From positions 166,364 to 230,363 of the forward strand of contig NZ_JAHEAG010000010.1 of the NCBI RefSeq assembly GCF_018596315.1: DNA of 64,000 bases. The letters are read 5' to 3'. The position numbers were made by a program, and so were the translations under genes. The notes under the pieces are model-generated. The model was given only the letters and a program-made list of their open reading frames with translations. It was not told the DNA's origin and did not search any database. Below are positions 49,648 through 57,942 of this stretch, piece after piece. The stretch is from Bradyrhizobium sp. SRL28. GTDB taxonomy: Bacteria > Pseudomonadota > Alphaproteobacteria > Rhizobiales > Xanthobacteraceae. The number at the start of each line of letters is the position of its first letter. Position 1 is the first letter of the stretch.

Positions 49648-52590
49648 TTAATGGTTGGGCCGCGCGTTGTCGAGGCTCATCGCAAGCACCCGGGCGACGT
49701 GCAGTGCGGCACGGTCCGTGCCATCCTTGATCTGGTGCCGGCACGAGGTGCCGTCGGCAACGATCAGCGTGGCCGCGTCGGCGCGGCGTACCGCCGGCAG
49801 CAGCGATAGCTCGGCCATCTCCATCGAGGCCTGATAGGTGTCGGCGCCGTAGCCGAACGCGCCGGCCATGCCGCAGCAACTGGATTCGATGGTTTCGACA
49901 CTGAGATCGGGAACGAGGCGAAGTATTTTTTCGACCGGCTTGAATGCGCCGAATGACTTTTGATGGCAGTGGCCGTGAACCAGCGCTTTTGCCTGGACCG
50001 CACCGAGTGACAGCTTGAGGCGGCCGGCCTCCGCCTCGCGAACAAGGAACTCCTCGAACAGCAATGCGTGTGCACTGACGCTCCTGGCATCATTGTCCGA
50101 GCGGAGCGAGAGCAGTTCGTCACGAAGCGTCAGCAGGCAGCTCGGCTCCAATCCCACGATTGGTACGCCGCGCGCGGCGAACGGCGCGTAGGTCGTGACG
50201 AGCCTGTCCAGTTCGCTGCGCGCCTGTTCGACCAGACCGGCCGAGAGAAATGTCCGCCCGCAACACAGCGGACGGGCGCGGTCGACAGGTTTTGGAATAT
50301 GCACGCGATATCCGCCTTCAACCAAAACACGCAAGGCGGCGTCGAGATTCTCGCGCTCGTAGGCGCGGTTGAACGTATCGGCGAACAGCACAACCTCAAG
50401 GCCACCGGCGGGGCCGAAGACCTCAGCATCGGCCTTGAACACGTCGCGACGGAACGCGGGCAGGGCGCGCTTGGCGCTGATGCCGGCCAGTTTCTCGAAC
50501 AGCGTGCGCAGCAACGGACTGCTGTTGCGCCAGTTGGCGAGCGGGGCGAAGCGGGACGCCAGATCCGCGTAACGCGGCAGATAGCCGACCAGCCGGTCGC
50601 GCAGCGAAAGGCCGTGTTTCTCCGCACGCGCAGCCAGCACCTCAATCTTCATCTTGGCCATGTCGACGCCAGTCGGACATTCATGGCGGCAGGCCTTGCA
50701 GGAGACGCAGAGTTTGAACGTGTCCATCATTTCATCTGAAGCCAGCGCGTCAGGACCCAACTGGCCCGAGATCGCCAGCCGCAGCGTGTTGGCGCGGCCT
50801 CGCGTAACGTCCTTCTCGTTGCGGGTCGCGCGGTAGGACGGGCACATCACGCCGCCCTCGAGTTTTCGGCAGGCGCCGTTGTTGTTGCACATCTCGACCG
50901 CGCCCTGAAAGCCGCCGCCGGCGCCGGGATAGGCCGACCAGTCGAGCGCGGTCTTGAGTTCTGCGACGCGATAGTCCGGCCGATAACGAAACAGCGAACG
51001 ATCGTCCATTTTTGGTGGGTCGACGATCTTGCCGGGATTGAGCAGATTGTTCGGATCGAAACGCGCCTTGACCTCGCGGAAATCGGCAACGATGCGGGAG
51101 CCGAACATCGCTTCGTGAAATTCGGAGCGAACCAGCCCGTCGCCATGCTCGCCGGAGTGCGAGCCCTTGTACTCGCGCACCATCTCGAACGTCTCTTCGG
51201 CGATGGCCCGCATCGCCTTGACGTCCTTATCGAGCTTCAAATTGAGCACAGGGCGAACATGCAGGCAGCCCTCGGAGGCGTGCGCATACATCGTGCCGCG
51301 CGTGCCGTGCCTGGCGAAGATGGCGTTGAGCCGCTCGGTATAGTCGGCGAGGTGCGGCAGCGGCACGGCGCAATCCTCGACAAAGGAGACCGGCTTGCCC
51401 TCCTGCTTCATCGACATCATCACGTTAAGGCCGGAGGTGCGGAAATCCGCGATTGCCGCCTGCGTCACAGGTTCGATGACGTCAACCACACCGCCCCATT
51501 TGCGCTGCGGATGGTTCCAGCCGAAACCGAGGTCTGACATCAATTCGGAAAGCTGCTTCAGCTTTTGCAGATTGTCGGACTGATCCTCTTCCGCAAATTC
51601 GACGATCAGCAGCGCATCCGGATCGCCGCGCACGGTCGCCTCGATCACGGGCTTGAACATCGCGATGTCCCGGCCGAGCGCGATCATGGTGCGGTCGACC
51701 AGCTCGACCGCGATCGGCCGCAGCTTCACCAGATGCTGCGCCGCGTCCATCGCCTCATAGAAGCTGCCGAAATGGCAGACACCCAATACCTTGTTGCGGA
51801 TGACCGGCCACAGCTTGAGTTCGACCTGCGTCGTGAACGCCAGCGTGCCTTCGGAGCCGACCAGCAGATGCGCCATGTTGTTCGGTGCATTGCGCGGTAC
51901 CAGCGCATCGAGATTGTAGCCGCCAACGCGGCGCTGCACCTTTGGAAATCGCTCGGATATCTCGGCGGCCTCGCGCTCGCCGAGATCGAGCATATCGCGA
52001 AACAGTTCGAGCCCAGTCTGGGGCGAATTCACCCGCGCCAGATCCCGCGGCACCTCGCCGAAATGGACGAGCGTGCCGTCGGCCAGCGCTGCATCCATCG
52101 ACAGCGTGTTGTCGCGCATGGTGCCGTAGCGCAGCGAACGGCCGCCGCAGGAATTGTTGCCGGCCATGCCGCCGATGGTGGCGCGCGAAGCGGTCGAGAC
52201 GTCGACCGGAAACCACAGCCCGTGCTTTTTGAGCTGGCGGTTGAGATCGTCGAGCACGATGCCGGGCTCGACCACGCAAATGCGGTTTTCGACGTCGAGC
52301 GAAAGCACCCGGTTCAGGTGCTTGGAAAAGTCGACGACAATTCCCTCGTTGACGGTCTGGCCGCACTGCGAGGTGCCGCCGCCGCGCGGGGTGACGACCA
52401 GGTCCTCGTCCCGGCAAATGGCGAGCGCCTTGAGGGCCTCGTCCATGCTGCGGGGCACCACGACGCCCGCCGGCATGATCTGGTAGAACGAGGCATCGGT
52501 GGCATAGCGGCCGCGGTTGAAGGCATCGAAAAACACGTCGCCGGTCAGATTTGACCGCAGGCGTCGTTGGAGCGTCGAGGCGTTTTTCAT
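49648..52590 (-). CDS. FAD/Fe-S D-2-hydroxyacid dehydrogenase (YdiJ-type fusion)
   Basis: A 980-residue single-chain enzyme. The N-terminal FAD-linked oxidase domain has the FAD loop PRGGGTSQCGQ (residues 68-78) and GGMAGNNSCGGRSLRYG. A middle C-terminal FAD-domain part carries GSHSGEHGDGL. Around residues 622-635 lies LCVSCKACRHECPTG, an Fe-S cysteine set, and near 776 and 903 come two CCG motifs (PLCCGRTF and SCCGMAGAFGY) that characterise GlcF-type Fe-S parts. Such YdiJ-type proteins oxidise D-2-hydroxyglutarate or D-lactate-like acids to the 2-oxoacid. A missing separate GlcDEF set and the neighbouring GlcG-like and aminotransferase genes suggest glyoxylate metabolism. The exact substrate is unresolved. 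Confidence 0.88.
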   Translation of the reverse strand: MKNASTLQRRLRSNLTGDVFFDAFNRGRYATDASFYQIMPAGVVVPRSMDEALKALAICRDEDLVVTPRGGGTSQCGQTVNEGIVVDFSKHLNRVLSLDVENRICVVEPGIVLDDLNRQLKKHGLWFPVDVSTASRATIGGMAGNNSCGGRSLRYGTMRDNTLSMDAALADGTLVHFGEVPRDLARVNSPQTGLELFRDMLDLGEREAAEISERFPKVQRRVGGYNLDALVPRNAPNNMAHLLVGSEGTLAFTTQVELKLWPVIRNKVLGVCHFGSFYEAMDAAQHLVKLRPIAVELVDRTMIALGRDIAMFKPVIEATVRGDPDALLIVEFAEEDQSDNLQKLKQLSELMSDLGFGWNHPQRKWGGVVDVIEPVTQAAIADFRTSGLNVMMSMKQEGKPVSFVEDCAVPLPHLADYTERLNAIFARHGTRGTMYAHASEGCLHVRPVLNLKLDKDVKAMRAIAEETFEMVREYKGSHSGEHGDGLVRSEFHEAMFGSRIVADFREVKARFDPNNLLNPGKIVDPPKMDDRSLFRYRPDYRVAELKTALDWSAYPGAGGGFQGAVEMCNNNGACRKLEGGVMCPSYRATRNEKDVTRGRANTLRLAISGQLGPDALASDEMMDTFKLCVSCKACRHECPTGVDMAKMKIEVLAARAEKHGLSLRDRLVGYLPRYADLASRFAPLANWRNSSPLLRTLFEKLAGISAKRALPAFRRDVFKADAEVFGPAGGLEVVLFADTFNRAYERENLDAALRVLVEGGYRVHIPKPVDRARPLCCGRTFLSAGLVEQARSELDRLVTTYAPFAARGVPIVGLEPSCLLTLRDELLSLRSDNDARSVSAHALLFEEFLVREAEAGRLKLSLGAVQAKALVHGHCHQKSFGAFKPVEKILRLVPDLSVETIESSCCGMAGAFGYGADTYQASMEMAELSLLPAVRRADAATLIVADGTSCRHQIKDGTDRAALHVARVLAMSLDNARPNH

Positions 52591-52666
52591 CCCAAATCCA
52601 AAGCGATCCTGGAGGGCTGTTGTAACCCCTCAATGGGATTATGCACTTTTTCTAAGATGAACAACA

Positions 52667-52680
52667 TTATGAATTCATAA
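52667..52680. promoter_or_regulatory. Perfect palindrome upstream of the FAD/Fe-S dehydrogenase gene
   Basis: TTATGAATTCATAA is a perfect 14-base inverted repeat in the 98-base gap between the GntR gene and the dehydrogenase gene on the minus strand. The gap is AT-rich relative to its surroundings. A regulator site for the adjacent GntR protein, an AT-rich -10 element, or both could be present. Confidence 0.45.
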
Positions 52681-52688
52681 CAGGCCAG

Positions 52689-53426
52689 CTAGCTGCCCGC
52701 AACCGTGGCCGTGGTGGCGCCCCGTGCCGCGGCCAGATGTTCAATGGCTGCGGTTCGCTTGTTGCGCAAGTGCTGGAACAGGGTGTCGCTCAGTTCGCTT
52801 CCGGCGCGACGGCGCAGCGCATCCAGGATCGCTTCGTGCTCGCGCATGGCCTCGCCCCAGCGCTGCCGTTTGCGCGCGAAATTGGCGGAATAGCGGACGC
52901 GGCGGATCCGGCCGGCAAAACTGTCGTAGGCCGCGCGCAGGGTTTCGTTGCGCGCGGCGGCGACGATGCTCTCGTGGATGCGTTGGTTGACCTGAAAATA
53001 GCCGTGCATGTCGCTATTGAGGTAATGGCCGTACATCTCATAGTGCAGCCGCTCGATCGCGGCGATTTCCTCGTCCGTGATGGCCTCGCAAGCAAGGCGT
53101 CCGGCGAGGCTTTCCAGGCCGGCCATGACGTCGAAAAGCTCCTCCAGATCCCGCTCGCTAAGCTCGCGCACGCGTGCGCCGCGGTTTGGCAGGAGTTCGA
53201 TCAAGCCTTCCGCAGCCAGAACCTTGAGCGCCTCACGCAGCGGCGTCCTGGAGATTCCAAGCATCGCGCAGAGCTGCCGTTCGGGAACGCGTGCACCCTC
53301 TGGAATGTTGCCTTCGACCACGTAATCACGAAGCCGCAGCAGGATTTCGCCGTGCAGCGAGGCCTCCTGGCGGTCGGGCTGGGTGATCGGCATCCCGCTT
53401 TCGGGAATCGTGGATTTCATTTGCAT
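52689..53426 (-). CDS. GntR-family regulator, FCD subfamily
   Basis: A 245-residue regulator. The winged-helix part holds RVPERQLCAMLGISRTPLREALKVLAAEGLIELLPNRG, and the FCD domain has DLEELFDVMAGLESLAGRLACEAIT and the metal-site region NQRIHESIVAAARNE with MREHEAILDALRRR. It stands between the FAD/Fe-S dehydrogenase (same strand, downstream) and the first aminotransferase gene (divergent), and so probably controls both. The start has two nearby ATG codons (53426 and 53420). Effector unknown, probably a 2-hydroxy- or 2-oxoacid. Confidence 0.88.
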   Translation of the reverse strand: MQMKSTIPESGMPITQPDRQEASLHGEILLRLRDYVVEGNIPEGARVPERQLCAMLGISRTPLREALKVLAAEGLIELLPNRGARVRELSERDLEELFDVMAGLESLAGRLACEAITDEEIAAIERLHYEMYGHYLNSDMHGYFQVNQRIHESIVAAARNETLRAAYDSFAGRIRRVRYSANFARKRQRWGEAMREHEAILDALRRRAGSELSDTLFQHLRNKRTAAIEHLAAARGATTATVAGS

Positions 53427-53541
53427 AACGGTAGTTTGCGGAATCTACGGCGTCGACGGTCTAAATAGAATACCAAAATTAGGTTGATAAGACAAAAAAT
53501 GAATGCAAAATGAGTCTCGATGCGCTTTTTGGGAGGTTGTC

Positions 53542-54744
53542 ATGCGGCAAGGACGGCATTTTCTGCAGATTCCAGGGCCGAGCCCGGTCCCGGACCGGGT
53601 TCTTCGCGCGATGGACATGCCCGTGATCGATCACCGCAGCGCCCAGTTCGCCGAACTTGGCCGGGCGGTGCTGGAGGGTAGCCAGAGGATTTTCCAGACC
53701 GCTGGACCGGTCGTGATCTTCCCGTCATCGGGCACCGGCGCCTGGGAAGCTGCGATCGTCAACACCCTGTCGCCGGGCGACAAGGTGTTGATGGTGGAGA
53801 CCGGTCACTTCGCCACCCTGTGGCGCCAGATGGCCGCGCGCTGGGGAATTGACGTCGACTTCTTGCCCGGCGACTGGCGCCGCGGCGCAGACCCGGCGGC
53901 CATCGAAGAAAGGCTGGCGCGTGACACATCGCATGCGCTCAAGGCGGTGATGGTCGTTCATAACGAGACGTCGACCGGCGCCACCAGCCGGATCGGCGAA
54001 ATCCGCGCGGCGATGGATCGGGTCGGTCATCCGGCCTTGCTCATGGTCGACACCATCTCCTCGCTCGGGTCGGTCGACTACCGGCACGACGAATGGAAGG
54101 TCGATGTCAGCGTCAGCTGCTCACAGAAGGGATTCATGCTGCCGCCCGGTCTGGGCTTCAACGCGATCTCGGACAAGGCCCGTGCTGCTGCCAAGACCAA
54201 CAGAATGCCGCGGTCGTATTGGGATTGGGAGGAAATGCTAAAGCCGAATGTGAATGGCTTCTTTCCCTATACCCCCGCGACCAATTTGCTTTATGGCCTG
54301 CGCGAGGCCATCGCGATGCTGCTTGAGGAGGGGCTCGACAACGTCTTCGCGCGCCATCAGCGGCTCGCTGCCGCGACGCGCGCCGCCGTCAATCACTGGG
54401 GTCTCGAGGTGCTCTGCCAGGAGCCGAAGGACTTTTCCCCTGTTCTCACCGCCGTGCTGATGCCGCCGGGGCATGACGCCGACCAGTTCCGCAAGGTGGT
54501 GCTCGACAACTACAACATGTCGCTCGGCTCCGGATTGTCGAAGGTGGCCGGCAAGGTGTTCCGCATCGGTCATCTCGGCGAGTGCAACGAGCTGACCTTG
54601 CTTGCAGCTCTGACGGGCGTGGAGATGGGGCTGTCGGTCGCCGGCATTCCGTACCGGGCCGGCGGCGTCGATGCTGCGATGAAATATCTGGAGCAGCGCC
54701 CGCAAGGCAATTCCCCGGCGCATCTCAAGGTAGTCGGCAGCTAG
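53542..54744 (+). CDS. Serine-glyoxylate/alanine-glyoxylate-type aminotransferase, first copy
   Basis: A 400-residue PLP enzyme of aminotransferase class V. Features: GRHFLQIPGPSPVPDRVLRAMDMPVIDHR at the N terminus, IFPSSGTGAWEAAIVNTL for the phosphate-binding helix, LLMVDTISSLGSVDY with the PLP-contacting Asp, and the Schiff-base Lys near residue 196 in SCSQKGFMLPPGLGF. The C-terminal FRIGHLGECNE matches the small domain. GGGAGG precedes ATG 53542. It transfers the amino group of serine or alanine to glyoxylate. It has a close paralog downstream and is divergent from the GntR gene. Confidence 0.9.
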   Translation: MRQGRHFLQIPGPSPVPDRVLRAMDMPVIDHRSAQFAELGRAVLEGSQRIFQTAGPVVIFPSSGTGAWEAAIVNTLSPGDKVLMVETGHFATLWRQMAARWGIDVDFLPGDWRRGADPAAIEERLARDTSHALKAVMVVHNETSTGATSRIGEIRAAMDRVGHPALLMVDTISSLGSVDYRHDEWKVDVSVSCSQKGFMLPPGLGFNAISDKARAAAKTNRMPRSYWDWEEMLKPNVNGFFPYTPATNLLYGLREAIAMLLEEGLDNVFARHQRLAAATRAAVNHWGLEVLCQEPKDFSPVLTAVLMPPGHDADQFRKVVLDNYNMSLGSGLSKVAGKVFRIGHLGECNELTLLAALTGVEMGLSVAGIPYRAGGVDAAMKYLEQRPQGNSPAHLKVVGS

Positions 54745-54802
54745 CTCTGCCTGCTGGGGCGTCGCTTCAGCCCTGGTCCTTATGCATTGACGTGCCGCGT
54801 CC

Positions 54803-54821
54803 GGCGGGCGACAAGCCCGCC
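54803..54821 (+). other. GC-rich hairpin between the paired aminotransferase genes
   Basis: GGCGGGC pairs with GCCCGCC around a GACAA loop. No T tract follows, so it is not a standard intrinsic terminator. It may be a partial terminator or an mRNA stabiliser that sets the ratio of the two paralogs. Confidence 0.45.
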
Positions 54822-54871
54822 AAATGGTGATATTCGAGCGGCTCGAAACGCCCAGACCGGGAAGGACGCCC

Positions 54872-56071
54872 ATGACTGTGCATACTGGACGGCATTTTCT
54901 GCAGATTCCGGGACCGACCAACGTGCCGGACCGGGTGCTGCGCGCCATGGATATGCCGACCATGGACCATCGGGGTCCGGAATTTGCCGAGGTCGGATAC
55001 GCCGCGCTGGCGGCCATGCAGCGGGTGTTTCGCACCAAGCAGCCGGTGATCATCTATCCGTCGTCCGGCACCGGCGCCTGGGAGGCAGCCCTCGTCAATA
55101 CGCTGCAGCCTGGCGACAAGGTGCTGATGGCGGAGACCGGGCAGTTCGCCGTGCTGTGGCGCGGTATCGCCGAGAAGTTCAAGCTCGAAGTCGATTTCCT
55201 GCCCGGCGACTGGCGTCACGGCGCCGACCTCGAGCAGATCGAGGCGCGGCTGTCGGCCGACAAGGCGCACAAGATCAAGGCCGTGTGTGTCGTTCACAAC
55301 GAGACCTCGACCGGCTGCGTCACCCATCCGCAGGACGTCCGCAAAATTCTCGACCGCGTCAATCACCCCGCGCTGCTGATGGTCGACACCATCTCTGGTT
55401 TGGGATCGCTGGCGTATGAGCACGATGCCTGGGGCATCGATGTGTCGGTCGCCGGGTCGCAGAAGGGCCTGATGCTGCCGCCGGGTCTCGGCTTCAACGC
55501 CGTATCGGAAAAGGCGCTCGCGGTGGCGAAGGCCAATCCCGCGATGCGGTCCTATTGGGACTGGCAGGAAGTCATCGCCATCAACAAGGCCGGCACCTGG
55601 CCCTACACACCGGCAACGAACCTGCTGTTCGGATTGCGCGAGGCGGTCAAGATGCTCGAGGAAGAGGGCCTGGAGAACGTCTTCGCCCGGCACAAGCGCC
55701 ACAGCGCTGCGACGCGCGCGGCGATCAAGGTGTGGGGCCTGGAAACGCAATGCCAGGAGCAGGGCGCGCACTCGCCTGCGCTGACTGGCGTCGTCGTGCC
55801 GGAAGGCCATGACGCCGATAATTTCCGCAAGGTCGTGCTGGAGAATTTCGACATGTCGCTCGGCACCGGCCTGAACAAGATCAAGGGCAAGGTGTTCCGG
55901 ATCGGTCACATCGGACACTTCAACGACCTGATGCTGATGGGTACGCTGTCGGGCGTCGAGATGGGTCTCGATCTCGCCAAGGTGCCGCATCGCGGCGGTG
56001 GCGTACTGGCGGCGATGGAAGTGCTCAAGGGACGCGACGTCGTCGCGATGCCGAAGGCTGCCGTCGCCTGA
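54872..56071 (+). CDS. Serine-glyoxylate/alanine-glyoxylate-type aminotransferase, second copy
   Basis: A 399-residue paralog of the upstream gene with the same motif order: TGRHFLQIPGPTNVPDRVLRAMD, IYPSSGTGAWEAALVNTLQPGDKVLM, LLMVDTISGLGSLAY, and the PLP Lys in AGSQKGLMLPPGLGF near residue 196. Differences cluster in the substrate-proximal stretches (HPQDVRKILDRVN, INKAGTWPYTP), so the two may prefer different amino donors or acceptors. GGGAAGGA precedes ATG 54872. A crotonase gene follows after 36 bases. Confidence 0.9.
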   Translation: MTVHTGRHFLQIPGPTNVPDRVLRAMDMPTMDHRGPEFAEVGYAALAAMQRVFRTKQPVIIYPSSGTGAWEAALVNTLQPGDKVLMAETGQFAVLWRGIAEKFKLEVDFLPGDWRHGADLEQIEARLSADKAHKIKAVCVVHNETSTGCVTHPQDVRKILDRVNHPALLMVDTISGLGSLAYEHDAWGIDVSVAGSQKGLMLPPGLGFNAVSEKALAVAKANPAMRSYWDWQEVIAINKAGTWPYTPATNLLFGLREAVKMLEEEGLENVFARHKRHSAATRAAIKVWGLETQCQEQGAHSPALTGVVVPEGHDADNFRKVVLENFDMSLGTGLNKIKGKVFRIGHIGHFNDLMLMGTLSGVEMGLDLAKVPHRGGGVLAAMEVLKGRDVVAMPKAAVA

Positions 56072-56107
56072 GATCGTTTGACCGAAACAAAAACAGAGAG
56101 AGCTGCG

Positions 56108-56905
56108 ATGAACGCTCCGGTAGCTGCGACCGAAGACCTGATCTATTCCGTCGAGGACGGCATCGCCCGGCTGACGTTCAACCGTCCGCAGGCGCGCAAC
56201 GCGCTGACCTTTGCCATGTACGAGCAAATGGCTGTTATCTGCGAGACCATCAACAATGATCGTTCGATCAAGGCGATGATCCTGACCGGCGCCGGCGACA
56301 AGGCGTTTGCATCGGGCACCGACATTTCGCAGTTCCGGGCCTTCAAGACCGCTCAGGATGCGCTCGATTATGAAGCGCGGATCGATCGCGTGCTCGGCGC
56401 GCTGGAGGCGTGTCGGGTGCCGACGATCGCGGCGATTGCCGGCGCCTGCACCGGTGGTGGTGCGGGAATCGCGGCGTGCTGCGACATTCGCATCGGCACC
56501 GAGACGACGCGAATGGGATTTCCGATCGCGCGCACGCTCGGCAACTGCCTGTCGATGTCCAATATTTCCAGGCTGGTTTCGCTGGTCGGCCCGGCGCGGA
56601 CCAAGGACCTGATCTTCAAGGCGAGACTGATCGAGGCGCCGGAAGCGCTGGCGCTCGGGCTGCTCAACGAAGTGGTGCCTGATGTCGCGACGCTGCAGCG
56701 CCGCGCCGACGAGACTGCGAAGCTCGTTGCCAGCCATGCGCCGATCACGCTCGAAGTCACCAAGGAAGCGGTGCGCCGCATCCGGCGGACGCTGACGCGC
56801 GACGAGGGCGAGGACCTGATCCTGCGCGCCTATATGAGCGAGGATTTCCGCGAGGGAATGGACGCCTTTCTCAACAAGCGCACGCCGAACTGGAAGGGCA
56901 AGTAG
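56108..56905 (+). CDS. Enoyl-CoA hydratase/isomerase family protein
   Basis: A 265-residue crotonase: GDKAFASGTDISQF and AGACTGGGAGIAACCDIRIGT form the oxyanion hole, followed by RMGFPIARTLGNCLSMSNISRL. The second catalytic Glu expected for hydratases appears replaced in this segment. The C-terminal MSEDFREGMDAFLNKRTPNWKGK is usual. The ATG at 56108 follows GAGAG; a TTG at 56078 is less likely. Placed after the aminotransferase pair, it may process a CoA thioester in the same route, but its reaction is not known. Confidence 0.85.
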   Translation: MNAPVAATEDLIYSVEDGIARLTFNRPQARNALTFAMYEQMAVICETINNDRSIKAMILTGAGDKAFASGTDISQFRAFKTAQDALDYEARIDRVLGALEACRVPTIAAIAGACTGGGAGIAACCDIRIGTETTRMGFPIARTLGNCLSMSNISRLVSLVGPARTKDLIFKARLIEAPEALALGLLNEVVPDVATLQRRADETAKLVASHAPITLEVTKEAVRRIRRTLTRDEGEDLILRAYMSEDFREGMDAFLNKRTPNWKGK

Positions 56906-56930
56906 GGCACCAAGCGGTCAGAACCGTCCA

Positions 56931-57260
56931 CTATGGCTTGGCAGCCTTTTTTGCCAGTTCCATGCCCAGATCGAGAGCCGCGATACCTATCCTGTCCGAA
57001 GGTGTGGCTCGGCAGCGGTGATCCATCCACGCGATGATCGCGTCGAAGTCGCCGCCGCCAACCATGTCCCGCTCGCCGCTGATGTTCAGGCCGCTGATGA
57101 ATCCAACCAGCCAGGATTCAAAGCTTCCTTTGACGACCGCATTCTTCTTGCGGTTGGTCCACGCCGTGCAGGTTTGAGAGCCCGCGCCGATGATTGAGGA
57201 CCCGGCGTCCGCGACGGTGGCAAGGCAAGCCAGCGCCAAACCAATCGCGAACGCGTTCAT
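56931..57260 (-). CDS. Secreted small protein of unknown function
   Basis: A 109-residue protein with a signal peptide (MNAFAIGLALACLATVADA) and two cysteines in the mature part (TCTAW and HRCRA), likely a disulfide. The helix-rich body (FESWLVGFISGLNISGERDM, FDAIIAWMDHRCRATPSDRIGIAALDLGMELAKK) recalls small periplasmic proteins of the Rap1a/HdeA type; this is resemblance only. The start at 57260 has GGGAAAG upstream. Nearby genes give no functional link. Confidence 0.6.
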   Translation of the reverse strand: MNAFAIGLALACLATVADAGSSIIGAGSQTCTAWTNRKKNAVVKGSFESWLVGFISGLNISGERDMVGGGDFDAIIAWMDHRCRATPSDRIGIAALDLGMELAKKAAKP

Positions 57261-57308
57261 GCTTTCCCGCCGGCGCGTCATTCGTCCGATCACAGCATAG
57301 TGGGATGG

Positions 57309-57701
57309 CTACGGCTTTTTGAGGCAAAGACCGATGGCCGGGCCGCTGCCGCACTTGGCGCCGTCGGATGCACCGCCAGACGGACAGAACACCGACACCA
57401 GGTTTTCATTTGCATCGCAGCTGACTTCGCCGCTGGCCTGAACCGACCTGATGGCAGCGGCTGCCGGTCCGGGATCGCCTTTAGCGCCGGGCGCACCTTG
57501 CGGTCCCTGTGGTCCTTGGGGACCCTGTGGCCCTTGAGCGCCCTGTTGCCCTTGAGCGCCGGGCACGCCTTGCAGGCCCTGCGCGCCCTGCGGCCCGGCT
57601 GGTCCTTGCGCGCCGGCATCCCCTTTCGGTCCTGGATCCCGTCCGCACCCCGCGAGGGTCAGCGCCGTGCCCATTAGGACAGCCATCAAAATCCTTCTCA
57701 T
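57309..57701 (-). CDS. Collagen-like lipoprotein
   Basis: A 130-residue protein. The leader MRRILMAVLMGTALTLAGC ends in a lipobox (LAGC), so the Cys would be lipidated. Next come about 21 Gly-X-Y triplets without interruption (residues about 24-80, GPKGDAGAQGPAGPQ...GPQGPQG), rich in Pro, Gln and Lys. A C-terminal cysteine-containing globular part follows (SCDANENLVSVFCPSGG...CGSGPAIGLCLKK). Bacterial collagen-like proteins form triple helices. This one would project from the membrane into the periplasm or onto the surface. Start supported by AGGAGGAG upstream. Confidence 0.9.
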   Translation of the reverse strand: MRRILMAVLMGTALTLAGCGRDPGPKGDAGAQGPAGPQGAQGLQGVPGAQGQQGAQGPQGPQGPQGPQGAPGAKGDPGPAAAAIRSVQASGEVSCDANENLVSVFCPSGGASDGAKCGSGPAIGLCLKKP

Positions 57702-57942
57702 TCAGCTCCTCCTCCTGATTTTCCTTATAACGTGCATTAAATGAGCCCGCTCACAGCGATGCAACGGAAAAGCGGCGAGATTGAATCGCCTGCAGGCAGC
57801 TTCGGTCCTGGTGGAAGGATCTGCGCCTTATGCGAAAGTCATAGGCGGTACATTGCGCTGCAGCTTGAACTCGCGCCGGTTCGCTCGCAAGATGTAGCGA
57901 CCAGGCAAGTCTGATTTTACAAAGTCTTACAAATACATAGGG

